A stretch of 64,000 nucleotides of DNA from a virus: positions 1 through 64,000 of the IMG/VR virus record IMGVR_UViG_3300044712_001084; one strand, 5' to 3'. The stretch's first letter is position 1. Each line of letters begins with the position of its first letter. This document shows positions 23,174 to 31,622 of this stretch, one piece after another. The translations under genes were made by a program, and so were the position numbers. The notes under the pieces are model-generated. The model saw only the letters and a list, made by a program, of their open reading frames with translations. It searched no databases and had not been told where the DNA came from.

Positions 23174-23858
23174 CTTGAACCTCGCTGTAATCTGGAAGAT
23201 AAACTTCGCTGCGCCGCATATCGACATTCTGAGCAACTTCTCCACCCAGTCTAGCCGCTAACTCACGTGCCGCACGTTCTCGCACGTTTGGATCCGTGAT
23301 ATACTTTGAGAATAAATCAGCCACCGTGGCTCGTAATAATAAAACTTGCGCAGCCGTGAGTGTATTGCGGGCATCGGTGCGCGATATCTTTTCCACCAGC
23401 GTGCCTATGGATCCAATGACATTCAAAAACCGATTGAGCCATATCCCATAATTATCATCCCCAGGCTCTGGAAATAAGGACACCATTTCAGCATAAATAG
23501 CCTTGGCCGTAGCCAACTCATAATCGAGGTTCAATAACTTACCACGATCTTGATTCAGATATTCCTGGATCTGGTCATTGAGCCGCGTGCGCGTCACAAA
23601 CGCTGTGCGCCCAGTGCGAATGTTGGGATTGGCTGATGTATTTCCACCGTGAAACGCGCACGCGCCTGTACCAACGTGCCAAGTCTTATACCCAGCTGGG
23701 TTGGTGCAGCGCAACGCGTGATCTTTATGCATGCGCCTGAAACAGATTGCCTTTTCCTCTCGATTGGCTGGCAACTTGACAAAATAGGTCGTGCCACCCG
23801 GTGTGCCAGGCTCTTCGCGTATATTTCCAGCGCGTATTTTTGAGAATTCAACCGACAT
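23166..23858 (-). CDS. HGG zinc-motif protein, possible small terminase
   Basis: This is 230 residues from the ATG with AGAGG upstream. RCTNPAGYKTWHVGTGACAF followed by HGGN is a Cys/His motif seen in phage proteins often encoded near terminases and sometimes annotated as small terminase; this comes from memory of the family. The rest is helical (ATAKAIYAEMVSLF; VEKISRTDARNTLT), which fits an oligomeric DNA-binding ring. The large terminase is 9 kb further on, so the link is not tight. Confidence 0.5.
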   Translation of the reverse strand: MSVEFSKIRAGNIREEPGTPGGTTYFVKLPANREEKAICFRRMHKDHALRCTNPAGYKTWHVGTGACAFHGGNTSANPNIRTGRTAFVTRTRLNDQIQEYLNQDRGKLLNLDYELATAKAIYAEMVSLFPEPGDDNYGIWLNRFLNVIGSIGTLVEKISRTDARNTLTAAQVLLLRATVADLFSKYITDPNVRERAARELAARLGGEVAQNVDMRRSEVYLPDYSEVQDG

Positions 23859-23876
23859 ATGGACCTCTACATATAA

Positions 23877-23906
23877 ATTCACGTCAGTATATTTACTGAC
23901 GTGAAT
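23877..23906 (-). terminator. 13-bp perfect hairpin
   Basis: ATTCACGTCAGTA and its complement around a 4-nt loop, followed by TTTATAT on the minus strand. It ends the lysis cassette and sits 19 bp before the next start, with no promoter motif between. The stem shares CACGTCAG with the 3817-3863 hairpin. Confidence 0.72.
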
Positions 23907-23930
23907 GTTTACCAGGAATAATGACAATTA

Positions 23931-24389
23931 TCACGACTCTATAGCGGCATTATCTGGACTTTCTTCGCAAGTGGGTGCTTGCCACAAGTCTGGCGTCCAA
24001 ACCGGAATTTGCTTCAAGCTCAGGATTTGCCTGTGTAAACTCTCGATGCCCACCATGAGGTAGGCCAGCCTGTCTGCGTAAGCGTTGACTACTAACCTCA
24101 ACTGGTGTATAAGTCTGGCCTGGGAGTGGTATTGGCGCTCTAGCCGCGTCACCTTCTCGTTCAATTCCTCTATCATGGCAGAAGCCGTCTGGCGTATCTG
24201 CTCTGCCCATTGAGCGCGCAATAGCTGCGCCTTCTCTTCCGTCTCGATAGCCTCTGCGCGTCTCTTTTTACGCTCTAATACCGCTAACACCAGTGTAGTG
24301 ACAATACCTGAGCCCAGTAAGGCAGTGAATAACGATACTACAGCCGTCACCACTATATTAGTATTATCCACAGTCTCCAGTAAATTCAT
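23931..24389 (-). CDS. Membrane-anchored coiled-coil protein, possible lysis accessory
   Basis: This is 152 residues. A hydrophobic helix (residues ~12-36) is followed by KKRRAEAIETEEKAQLLRAQ and a long coiled coil to ~125. The layout is that of an inner-membrane spanin or holin partner. It starts by ATGA overlap with the membrane gene before it, so the three genes here are translated as a unit. Confidence 0.55.
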   Translation of the reverse strand: MNLLETVDNTNIVVTAVVSLFTALLGSGIVTTLVLAVLERKKRRAEAIETEEKAQLLRAQWAEQIRQTASAMIEELNEKVTRLERQYHSQARLIHQLRLVVNAYADRLAYLMVGIESLHRQILSLKQIPVWTPDLWQAPTCEESPDNAAIES

Positions 24390-24661
24390 AAATCCACCAA
24401 TCCTTCTGCGGCAGAGGCAGTCAGCATGAAGGTCAACGCCAATAGCAATAAGTAGCCGCTAACGTCCTGCATGGACGTGATATGAGTAAAATCCAATATA
24501 ATGACAATCAACGCATACAAGCTGGCTGATGCCTGAGTCAACCGCACCACCGATTTATTTTTCAAACGATATCGCTTAGCATAAGCTACGTTGGCTATCA
24601 CTGCTACAATCGCCATAGCGGCAGCTAGTATCTTCACGACATCAGTCAGCATATGCGTCAT
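24386..24661 (-). CDS. Three-helix membrane protein
   Basis: This is 91 residues with three hydrophobic stretches (~5-25, 45-60, 68-88). Size and position between two other membrane genes fit a holin or anti-holin. Coupled by ATGA on both sides. Confidence 0.55.
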   Translation of the reverse strand: MTHMLTDVVKILAAAMAIVAVIANVAYAKRYRLKNKSVVRLTQASASLYALIVIILDFTHITSMQDVSGYLLLLALTFMLTASAAEGLVDL

Positions 24662-25083
24662 TCCTTACCAGTCATAAAGGCTGATATAGCCTTTTTTACC
24701 GCGTTATTACCCATGTCGAATAAACCAGTGCTGGCCAAACCGAATGCCAGGCAGAAGATAACCGTCTCCACCCAGGGATTGAGTTGCGGGAACATTGTCA
24801 TAAGTTTGTATATAAATCCCACAACCACGCTGATGATCAGGGCCACTAGCATCAAGGTATTGCCCTTTACACCAAAACGTTTGACCAACTCGACATAACC
24901 CATAACCAGCATTATAAGACTCACGCCGCCAATGGTTGGGTCCATAGGCAATGCGGGCTGCGCGCTGGGATCAATGGGCACCGCGTCCTGCGATAATGGC
25001 GCGGCATAAGCCACGCCCACGAAAGTGGCGCACATGACAATCATCAGCGCCAGCAACACAATCGTACGAATTGCATGCTTCAT
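24658..25083 (-). CDS. Holin-like protein with signal peptide
   Basis: This is 141 residues. A clear signal sequence (hydrophobic from residue 8, ending ATFVGVAYA before APLSQ) is followed by a proline-rich spacer and three membrane helices. VELVKRFGVKGNTLMLVALI and FGLASTGLFDMGN resemble phage holins with an 'xxRxGxKG' helix start. Its role would be timed permeabilisation of the membrane for the GH25 enzyme. AAAGGA precedes the ATG. Confidence 0.6.
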   Translation of the reverse strand: MKHAIRTIVLLALMIVMCATFVGVAYAAPLSQDAVPIDPSAQPALPMDPTIGGVSLIMLVMGYVELVKRFGVKGNTLMLVALIISVVVGFIYKLMTMFPQLNPWVETVIFCLAFGLASTGLFDMGNNAVKKAISAFMTGKE

Positions 25084-25124
25084 AATCTATCCTTTCTCTA
25101 GTCGATATTGCCTGACAACTATAT

Positions 25125-25910
25125 TTACTGAGGCAGTTTTATCATCATACCTGCGAATATCGCACGCACTCGCTTGTAATCTACCTCTCCAAGCACAGTA
25201 CGCAAATCACGTAACAACGTGAATTCACCTCCATCACTATAATCATCTAGCGATGCGTTGCTCAGATGAAGGTTGCGTAAGAATATAAGGCTGGAATTGT
25301 ATATGATTGTCATGATGGGAACTGGTATACTAGCTAGCTGAGCAATCTGCGTTATCGCGTCCCGGCTGCGCTGCTCTCGACATAGCGAACTGTAAATGAG
25401 TTCTGACACTTCATCCAAGATGATACAAGGTATAGATGGGAAGCGTTGCCGATTGTAATGCGTAAGATCCACCAATATAGCATCCTCGCATAGCTTGTCG
25501 AATGCCAGCGTGGATTGACAATCCTCTAGCCCATCCTCCAGTGAATCAACCTCGTCACTATCCTCTGACGGCTTGGCGAAGTCGTCTAGTAAGATCACGC
25601 GGCTCTCTTTAGTTGAATAGGTGCGGCATATATTATGGATCACAGTCGTGAAGTAATTATGCAGCGTGGATACACCTGGATTGAAATAGCGGCTGGAATG
25701 CTGGATTTTCATCAAGGCTTCTTGAATCAAATCCTCTCTATCGTTGGGATCATAAATGCTAACTATGGCTTCAACTAGGTATTGAGATAATTCAACAATT
25801 CTAGCCATGATAGCAGGATTTTCAGATTGCTGCCAATCCAACACTAACTCGGTGACTCTAGCGTTGTCAAATATTAGAGCCGTTTTATCAGCGCGTAGTG
25901 TGCCAGACAT
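25125..25910 (-). CDS. Sigma70-family (ECF-like) sigma factor
   Basis: This is 261 residues. DREDLIQEALMKIQHSSRYF and FTTVIHNICRTYSTKESRVI match sigma region 2, the part that binds core polymerase and melts the -10 DNA. A longer, divergent C-terminal half could hold region 4. It would redirect host RNA polymerase to phage promoters, and the GCAAGTTTAGTA sites are the obvious candidates. GGAGG precedes the ATG, and the gene overlaps the RuvC-like gene by 37 bp. Confidence 0.72.
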   Translation of the reverse strand: MSGTLRADKTALIFDNARVTELVLDWQQSENPAIMARIVELSQYLVEAIVSIYDPNDREDLIQEALMKIQHSSRYFNPGVSTLHNYFTTVIHNICRTYSTKESRVILLDDFAKPSEDSDEVDSLEDGLEDCQSTLAFDKLCEDAILVDLTHYNRQRFPSIPCIILDEVSELIYSSLCREQRSRDAITQIAQLASIPVPIMTIIYNSSLIFLRNLHLSNASLDDYSDGGEFTLLRDLRTVLGEVDYKRVRAIFAGMMIKLPQ

Positions 25911-26365
25911 AATGCCTCCGCCATACCGTCATTAGGTTTATAGCACCTCGGTGTGGGTAATAATGATGCTGAAGGGTACGCCATACGGCAGAATGCAATA
26001 GCCGCATCTTTATCTTTTTTGGTTCCAGCCAATACAATCTTCTTCCACGCTTGCGGTGTAACCATATACCGTGGAATTTGTAGCGCACCTAACACACCGT
26101 GGATTATACCAGTAGACATACCAAACGAGAACATACTGGTGACACCCTGGCCTGGCATAGCGCTGACTTTCTCGATACAAGCTGCGACATGCTCAGGCTG
26201 CTGGTGATTATCGTATATTTCCATGAACCAGGCAGCAATGCGCTCTGGATCCACCCCATGACCAGATTGAGGCATAGGTGCTGTATAGATAGCTTGGCTA
26301 GCGCCATAAATGGCTGCCAGCCCTCCACCCATACCTGGATCTATGCCAAAATACAGGCTATTCAT
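25874..26365 (-). CDS. RuvC-like Holliday junction resolvase
   Basis: This is 163 residues from the ATG with AGGA upstream. YFGIDPGMGGGLAAI is the first acidic strand of the RNase H-like fold. CIEKVSAMPGQGVTSMFSFG gives the second acidic residue, and NDGMAEALCLAHYAL the last Asp with its helix. This is the RuvC/phage resolvase pattern. It resolves branched DNA before packaging, which fits the neighbouring exonuclease and RecA. Confidence 0.8.
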   Translation of the reverse strand: MNSLYFGIDPGMGGGLAAIYGASQAIYTAPMPQSGHGVDPERIAAWFMEIYDNHQQPEHVAACIEKVSAMPGQGVTSMFSFGMSTGIIHGVLGALQIPRYMVTPQAWKKIVLAGTKKDKDAAIAFCRMAYPSASLLPTPRCYKPNDGMAEALCLAHYALIKRL

Positions 26366-27323
26366 ACGATATCCTGCGACAATGGATAACTGGCACGCGC
26401 CATTTACCAGCACGTATAGACGGCTGTTTCAACTTGGTCATTGCCATAGGCATGCCGTCCATCAAAGATACAAACGCATTACGCAAAAGGTATTGCTTTA
26501 TGCGCTTAGCGTTTGCTGGTCTATAATCTCCAATAGCATCGAGTATAGCTTGCCTAGAACCCACCCTATCTGCGTAGAGGGCCATTATATAGATATTCTT
26601 GCATATCCGTTCAAATCCGAACGTTAGAATGGCGCTAGACAATCTATCTGACAGTACGGCTGGCCCAGGATAGCTGCCAGTGGCCGCGTTGGTGATATTC
26701 GTTAGCTCTCGGAATTCTTTGAATAGTTTGCTAGCCGTCTTTTCACCGATACCAGGCACACCTGGGATATTATCACTTGAGTCGCCAATCAGTGCGCGCC
26801 AATCCACGTAATTCGAGAATGCTATATCATAGTCAGTCTCTACATCGACCATCGTGTACACTTTATCTTTAGAGGGATAATACACGCTCACGCCCAACTC
26901 ATCATCGATGGCCTGGAATAGGTCTTTATCCCCACTAACGATCATATTGTCACCTTCCAGCATACGGCTGGCGTGATACAAGTGATCGTCAGCCTCTGCG
27001 CCAAGTTTGCGAACGCTGACCACGCCCATCATAGGGAACACGTAATCAGTAAGCTCTTGGACTTGGCGCAGAAAGTCTTGATATTCGAGTGGGTCACCAT
27101 GGTCACGATTGGCTTTATACTCTGGTACAGCTTTGCGCCTGAACTCAGGCACTCCACCATCCCAGCATACCACTATGGATGAAGGCTTGAAGCGCTTTAT
27201 CAAGCTGGCCACGTTGCGCAAGAAGCCATAGGTCACGCTTACATCTACCCCATGGTGCGATAGATGAAACGCATGACGACATCGATGAGCCAGATTATTT
27301 CCATCAATAAGTAAATTCAACAT
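26358..27323 (-). CDS. 5'-3' exonuclease (FEN/PolI N-terminal type)
   Basis: This is 321 residues. LLIDGNNLAHRCRHAF, VVCWDGGVPEFRRK, LGAEADDHLYHASRML, VSGDKDLFQAI and DNIPGVPGIGEKTASKLFKE (the helix-hairpin-helix) are the FEN-family metal and DNA-binding motifs in order. It removes RNA primers and flaps. The polymerase encoded nearby lacks this domain, so the activity is supplied in trans, as in T5 and T7. Confidence 0.9.
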   Translation of the reverse strand: MLNLLIDGNNLAHRCRHAFHLSHHGVDVSVTYGFLRNVASLIKRFKPSSIVVCWDGGVPEFRRKAVPEYKANRDHGDPLEYQDFLRQVQELTDYVFPMMGVVSVRKLGAEADDHLYHASRMLEGDNMIVSGDKDLFQAIDDELGVSVYYPSKDKVYTMVDVETDYDIAFSNYVDWRALIGDSSDNIPGVPGIGEKTASKLFKEFRELTNITNAATGSYPGPAVLSDRLSSAILTFGFERICKNIYIMALYADRVGSRQAILDAIGDYRPANAKRIKQYLLRNAFVSLMDGMPMAMTKLKQPSIRAGKWRVPVIHCRRISYE

Positions 27324-27326
27324 GTT

Positions 27327-28391
27327 CTATTCCTCGCCAGACTCATCTTCAGTAGAAGGCTGCTCTTCTGGATTAGCGTGCTGTACAACCGCCAGCGGGT
27401 CATAGGCTAGAACCAACTCAGCTATGGCGGCATATTCCTCTCTGTAAAAGTCAGGCCAATCTGCCCTCGACAACTCGATATCCTCGTCACCCAATGATAA
27501 TATATAGCTGCGTCCCTCTTGCCGCAATAGGTCTGCATCTTTCAGATATAACCATGTGGCGGCTGGGTCATCTATTCCTTCACCAAAGTAAATCGGAAAA
27601 GTGGCTGACCTGAACGGCTTGGCCATTTTATTCTTTACCACGGTGGCACGCGTAAGCATACCCAAGATGCGCTTCTTGCCGTTCTTAGCTTTATCACTCT
27701 TGATCTTGCTGGAGAGGTCCAATTGAACGCGCACTGATGAATGAAATGGAATAGCCTTGCCGCCAAAGGTAGATGTATCATCGCCAAACATTACGCCAAT
27801 CTTCTGGCGCGTCTGGTTGAGGAATAAAGCACATATGCGTTGGTCAGATAGGATACGCGTGAATTTGCGCAAGGATTGCGATATAATACGCGCATGGCTG
27901 GCCATAGTAGCTTTGCCATATTCGTGCGTCATTTCATATTCATCCGAGGTGGCAGCCACGCTATCCCAAACCAGTAGCATATCCGTGTCAGGAAACTTCT
28001 TGTCTTTCAACTCAGCCACTGTCTCAAAGAATTCAAATACTTCCTCGATTGTGTCTGGTGAATAATAGATCAAGTTGCCCACGTCCACGCCCAGCATTTT
28101 CATCATATCGATAGACACAGCCGTCTCTGTATCCACGTACCCGCATATGATGCCAGATTGCTGGGCCAGCGCCACCGTCTGCGCTGCTATCAGGCTCTTG
28201 CCGCTAGATGGGTCACCGAACATCTCAGTCAACCGTCCAACTGGCAAACCTTTGCCCATAATAGCGTCCAGCACGAGGCATCCGGTGGGCATAAACGCGT
28301 TTACCACGCAAGGGCTGTCGTCATCCGATAACAATGACACATCTATCTTGCGCTTCATAGCCTTTACCAAGTCTGATGCTTTACTCGCCAT
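27327..28391 (-). CDS. RecA/UvsX-like recombinase
   Basis: This is 354 residues from the ATG with GGAGG upstream. GDPSSGKSLIAAQ is Walker A, YVDTETAVS the catalytic Glu region, MLLVWDSVAA Walker B, and LFLNQTRQKIGVMFGDDTST the L2/signal loop. It forms filaments on single-stranded DNA for strand exchange and repair. It is flanked by SbcD and the exonuclease. An acidic tail (EEQPSTEDESGEE) ends it. Confidence 0.9.
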   Translation of the reverse strand: MASKASDLVKAMKRKIDVSLLSDDDSPCVVNAFMPTGCLVLDAIMGKGLPVGRLTEMFGDPSSGKSLIAAQTVALAQQSGIICGYVDTETAVSIDMMKMLGVDVGNLIYYSPDTIEEVFEFFETVAELKDKKFPDTDMLLVWDSVAATSDEYEMTHEYGKATMASHARIISQSLRKFTRILSDQRICALFLNQTRQKIGVMFGDDTSTFGGKAIPFHSSVRVQLDLSSKIKSDKAKNGKKRILGMLTRATVVKNKMAKPFRSATFPIYFGEGIDDPAATWLYLKDADLLRQEGRSYILSLGDEDIELSRADWPDFYREEYAAIAELVLAYDPLAVVQHANPEEQPSTEDESGEE

Positions 28392-28392
28392 A

Positions 28393-29589
28393 TCATCCTC
28401 CAAGTTCACGATTCACTGTATTGATAATATCTCTAGCCACTGGCAGCGTGCCTTCTATAAACGCGTCACTTTTACCTAGTAAGCGCATATACATCTCAAC
28501 CAGGGCATCCGGTGTCATACCAACGTTGAAGATATCCGCATCCATACGCGCACCATTATCGCGTTCATCCGATAGCGGAACCATGACAATACCTGCCATA
28601 CTGAATACGTGTTTATGCTCTAATGCGGTCAATATTTGCCGTTTATCCAGGCGCATTAGAGCCTCTTTGCTAGCCTGGACTATCACTTTGACAATCGCTC
28701 CATTCAAGGCAGCCAACTCCAACTTCTGTAACACTTTCTTGGTGGGATTATCGGCTTCCGTTTTGACGCGTATTGTTACATATGGCCTGGCATCCAACTC
28801 GATATATTCCCAGTCAGCGCGTCCTGGAGCGATATCGATAATGATAAATCCTTTGGGCTCTTTTTCCTCGTTGAAAGACACGCGTTCTATTGAGCCAGAG
28901 TAAACCACTGGAGGATTATCATTGAGGCATTGATGGGTGTGTAAGTGACCTAGTGCTACATAATCCCATACGGTATCCGCTAACACGCCAATATCCACAT
29001 CTGATTCATCCTCTAGCACATAGCCACGCTCTACACCATAGCTAGCGCCAGATACAGAAAAATGACCCACTAAAATGGATGGCATAGTGTCATCGATACC
29101 TTCACCAAGCGCATAGATAGCTTGCTCAGCCGTGACACGCAAATCCTCTTTGGCGCAATCTAGCGTGCGCCTGGATGGGTACGGTGCTGTAGCAACTTGT
29201 ATAGGGCCAGACTTGGTATCAATAACATGAACCTCATAACGATTGCCAATTGTAACTCCCTCGATACCCAAGCTGCCGTATATCTCTATGGCGCTGGACG
29301 TTGGCGACATATCGTGATTACCAACCAGCATAACCAATGGCGCAATATTCTTTAGCCGTCTAACACGCTCTGCGAACGCTGTCTGATACATAGGGTGAGG
29401 GTTATGGCGATGAAAGGCATCACCAGCGAATATTGATAAATCGACTTGCTCACTCTCAGCAAAGTCGATTATGGCATCAAGCGTATCCAAATAATCCAAG
29501 ACACGTTCGCTCATTCCAGTAATTGGATCGATTGAACCAGCAGAGTCTACACCTATGTGGGCATCAGCAAAATGTAAGACTTTCATCAT
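28393..29589 (-). CDS. sbcD: SbcD/Mre11-like nuclease
   Basis: This is 398 residues. HFADAHIG, FAGDAFHRHNP, LVGNHD, VGHFSVSG and ALGHLHTHQ are the metallophosphoesterase metal ligands in the Mre11/SbcD order. VVYSGSIERVSFNEEKEPKG is the capping-domain signature. It acts with an SbcC-type ATPase on DNA ends; no SbcC gene is in the window. ATG ATG with AAGG upstream gives the start. Confidence 0.9.
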   Translation of the reverse strand: MMKVLHFADAHIGVDSAGSIDPITGMSERVLDYLDTLDAIIDFAESEQVDLSIFAGDAFHRHNPHPMYQTAFAERVRRLKNIAPLVMLVGNHDMSPTSSAIEIYGSLGIEGVTIGNRYEVHVIDTKSGPIQVATAPYPSRRTLDCAKEDLRVTAEQAIYALGEGIDDTMPSILVGHFSVSGASYGVERGYVLEDESDVDIGVLADTVWDYVALGHLHTHQCLNDNPPVVYSGSIERVSFNEEKEPKGFIIIDIAPGRADWEYIELDARPYVTIRVKTEADNPTKKVLQKLELAALNGAIVKVIVQASKEALMRLDKRQILTALEHKHVFSMAGIVMVPLSDERDNGARMDADIFNVGMTPDALVEMYMRLLGKSDAFIEGTLPVARDIINTVNRELGG

Positions 29590-29601
29590 CCAGCCCTTAC
29601 A

Positions 29602-29639
29602 AATAACCTGGTCAGGCTATATACTCTGACCAGGTTATT
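29602..29639 (-). terminator. 14-bp terminator hairpin after the SSB gene
   Basis: AATAACCTGGTCAG pairs perfectly with 29626-29639 around a 10-nt loop. It follows the SSB stop by 22 bp. The minus-strand tail is TTTGTAAGG. Confidence 0.75.
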
Positions 29640-29660
29640 ATCAAAAGGATGCGGGCGCAG

Positions 29661-30638
29661 CTAGCGTCTGGCGGACCTGCGTGCCATGCGGCTCTTGACG
29701 TCCGAATTTACCGCTGAACGCTTGGCGGGACGCACTTCTTCCTCTTCCTCGTCCTCTTCGCTGGCGTCATCCTCAGTATCTTCATCCTCTTCTTCAGGCT
29801 CCGGCTCCGGTGCTGGCTTCTTGGCGTTGCGTGCAGCCGTGGCCGCTTGCTTGGCGTTATTGGATTTTGAGGGCTTCTCTTCCTCTTCGTCCGCAGAAAC
29901 ACCTTCATCCAGCTTGAGTTCCTTGATAATCCGATTGTACGGCAGGACATACAGCGCATGGCCGTCCGACAACTCTTTATCCTCGTTTGGATCTTCGGAG
30001 ACCTCGACATAGCTCAGGTCTTTGGCTTTGTCCACCCATTCCTGGCTCAAGTCAGCGTCATCGGTCAGCGGAGTCGGCTTGGGCTTGGGTAACACCTCGT
30101 ACTCGGTGTCCAGGCCAGAACCCTTGCGCACAATGGTAATATCGAAGCCCTCATTGAGGTCTGTAATATCGCCATAATCCGGATCTGAAATGAGGGTGAT
30201 AAGCGAACCGAAGATCGTGGTACCTGGCGTGAAGATCATCGGTCCCTGGCTCTCCTGGCCGCGCACGATAACGTTCATCCACCAAGTGCGCCGCACACGC
30301 AGGTCGTTGGCCATGGCCTTCTGAGCCTTGTCGCCTGACTTCGACATCTGAGACACGATCTCACAAACCGGGCATTCCAGTTCACCCTCACTGGTGAAGT
30401 TGGGGCAGTACGCGTACTTCTTGCCGTCTGGAGGGAATGAGTGCTTCCCAACCTGCTGGAAAAAATACTGCATGGTGCCCACTTCCGGCAGGATGCGGAT
30501 CACGTTGCGCCCTTCTTTGGGTGTCCAGAAACCTGAACTGCCACCCAAATCCATGCCCTTCATCTTACTGCGCAGTGCAGCCAAACGATCTTGCCCACCT
30601 GCGACTGACTTGCCTTTAGCTAGCGGCTTGGTTGCCAT
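29661..30638 (-). CDS. Single-stranded DNA-binding protein, gp32-like
   Basis: This is 325 residues. GFWTPKEGRNVIRILPEVGT and a metal site YCPN...CPVCE, set in an OB-fold-like core, match the T4 gp32-type SSB of large phages. After ~235 comes a long Lys/Ala then Glu/Asp-rich tail. Unusually the last ~20 residues are basic (RSAVNSDVKSRMARRSARR), not acidic. The 84-nt leader carries a promoter motif variant and a 15-bp direct repeat, possibly an autoregulatory site. Confidence 0.8.
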   Translation of the reverse strand: MATKPLAKGKSVAGGQDRLAALRSKMKGMDLGGSSGFWTPKEGRNVIRILPEVGTMQYFFQQVGKHSFPPDGKKYAYCPNFTSEGELECPVCEIVSQMSKSGDKAQKAMANDLRVRRTWWMNVIVRGQESQGPMIFTPGTTIFGSLITLISDPDYGDITDLNEGFDITIVRKGSGLDTEYEVLPKPKPTPLTDDADLSQEWVDKAKDLSYVEVSEDPNEDKELSDGHALYVLPYNRIIKELKLDEGVSADEEEEKPSKSNNAKQAATAARNAKKPAPEPEPEEEDEDTEDDASEEDEEEEEVRPAKRSAVNSDVKSRMARRSARR

Positions 30639-30652
30639 TTACAGAACTCCTT

Positions 30653-30705
30653 GGTAAAAGTGGTGAAATATGTGATCAGGAATATCCCTGGGTAAAAGTG
30701 GTGAA
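30653..30705 (-). repeat. Direct repeat in SSB leader
   Basis: GGTAAAAGTGGTGAA occurs at 30653-30667 and 30691-30705 (minus strand TTCACCACTTTTACC). On the minus strand the distal copy also resembles the shared -35 (CACTTTTACC) with ACATAT 17 bp on. It may be a second promoter or repressor/translational operator sites. Confidence 0.5.
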
Positions 30706-30720
30706 TTCCTAGCTCTATAA

Positions 30721-30732
30721 TAATAAACTTGC
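30721..30732 (-). promoter_or_regulatory. Phage promoter motif variant (copy 12)
   Basis: GCAAGTTTATTATTATAG upstream of the SSB gene; GTA is replaced by TTA, as in copy 15. Confidence 0.5.
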
Positions 30733-30738
30733 TTTTTG

Positions 30739-31293
30739 TCATTTTCCACGCTTGGAGCGCATTATGGATTTGACATCGCTTATGCTCTGGTCCAGGTCAT
30801 GAACCTCGTTGGAACGTATATTCATGCCAGTCATGTCCATTTCTTTACGCATCTGGGAGCCAAGTGAGATTAGCATATCAGCGCGTTGCTTCAGAGCATC
30901 AGTGATAGCCTTTAGCAACTTGAACTGGTACTCAGCTTCAAAGTAGGCAGCTTGCTTCGCTATATACTCGGCATCGGTGGTGATACACGCTTTGACTTGC
31001 GGCTCAGTCATTTTCTGGTCGTTGACCGCTGCTGCTTCACGCACGGCTGAATCAGTGCGGGCATACTCGACATCTTTGTCAAAATCGGCTCTATTGCGAT
31101 AATCCTCTGCCATGGACGTGAGCACTGCGAAGTGCCCATATAGAGCCGCTTGCTGCATGTATTCTTCGCTTAGCGCTTCGCCATTGACGTTGAGAAGCTC
31201 TATCGCGTTATATGCAGCGCGTTTACCGTCTGGGCCCATAACCGTGATGGTAAAGCCCTCGATAGCTTGAATAACTGGCTTGGCCTGTCCCAT
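30739..31293 (-). CDS. SSB-linked helical protein, possible recombination/replication accessory
   Basis: This is 184 residues, helical after ~40, with YARTDSAVREAAAVNDQKMT and a later QRADMLISLGSQMRKEM. Similar proteins sit next to SSB or RecA in other phages but have no settled function that I know. It may act as a mediator loading RecA or the helicase. Confidence 0.55.
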   Translation of the reverse strand: MGQAKPVIQAIEGFTITVMGPDGKRAAYNAIELLNVNGEALSEEYMQQAALYGHFAVLTSMAEDYRNRADFDKDVEYARTDSAVREAAAVNDQKMTEPQVKACITTDAEYIAKQAAYFEAEYQFKLLKAITDALKQRADMLISLGSQMRKEMDMTGMNIRSNEVHDLDQSISDVKSIMRSKRGK

Positions 31294-31295
31294 GC

Positions 31296-31610
31296 CTAAT
31301 CCTCCGACAATTCGTGGATATCATCCTCAATGATAATCCCTGCGTTGAGCAAGGCTTGTAAAATCTCTGCGCCAGTCTTGGTGCGCCACACGTCAGCGTT
31401 ATCTGGGTTCTTGAAGAACTCGAATAATTCCATCAACTCACCCAAGGTGAACTGAATAGCGCTAACGTCTGCGCACTGCTGATGGTTCAAAGGTATCGTG
31501 GTGGGCTGCGCTCCATATTCCTCGGCATGCTGTTCGCATACCAGAGTGATATCGTAAGGTCCATCTTGGACATAGTGCGTAGCTGGATTTTGACAATTGA
31601 TCAGTTTCAT
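31296..31610 (-). CDS. Hypothetical protein
   Basis: This is 104 residues. The N-terminus MKLINCQNPATHYVQDGPYD, with a later VCEQHAEEYG, hints at a small zinc site. The C-terminal half is acidic and helical. It sits between the polymerase and the SSB-linked gene. No family recognised. Confidence 0.6.
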   Translation of the reverse strand: MKLINCQNPATHYVQDGPYDITLVCEQHAEEYGAQPTTIPLNHQQCADVSAIQFTLGELMELFEFFKNPDNADVWRTKTGAEILQALLNAGIIIEDDIHELSED

Positions 31611-31622
31611 CGTAGCCTCTCT

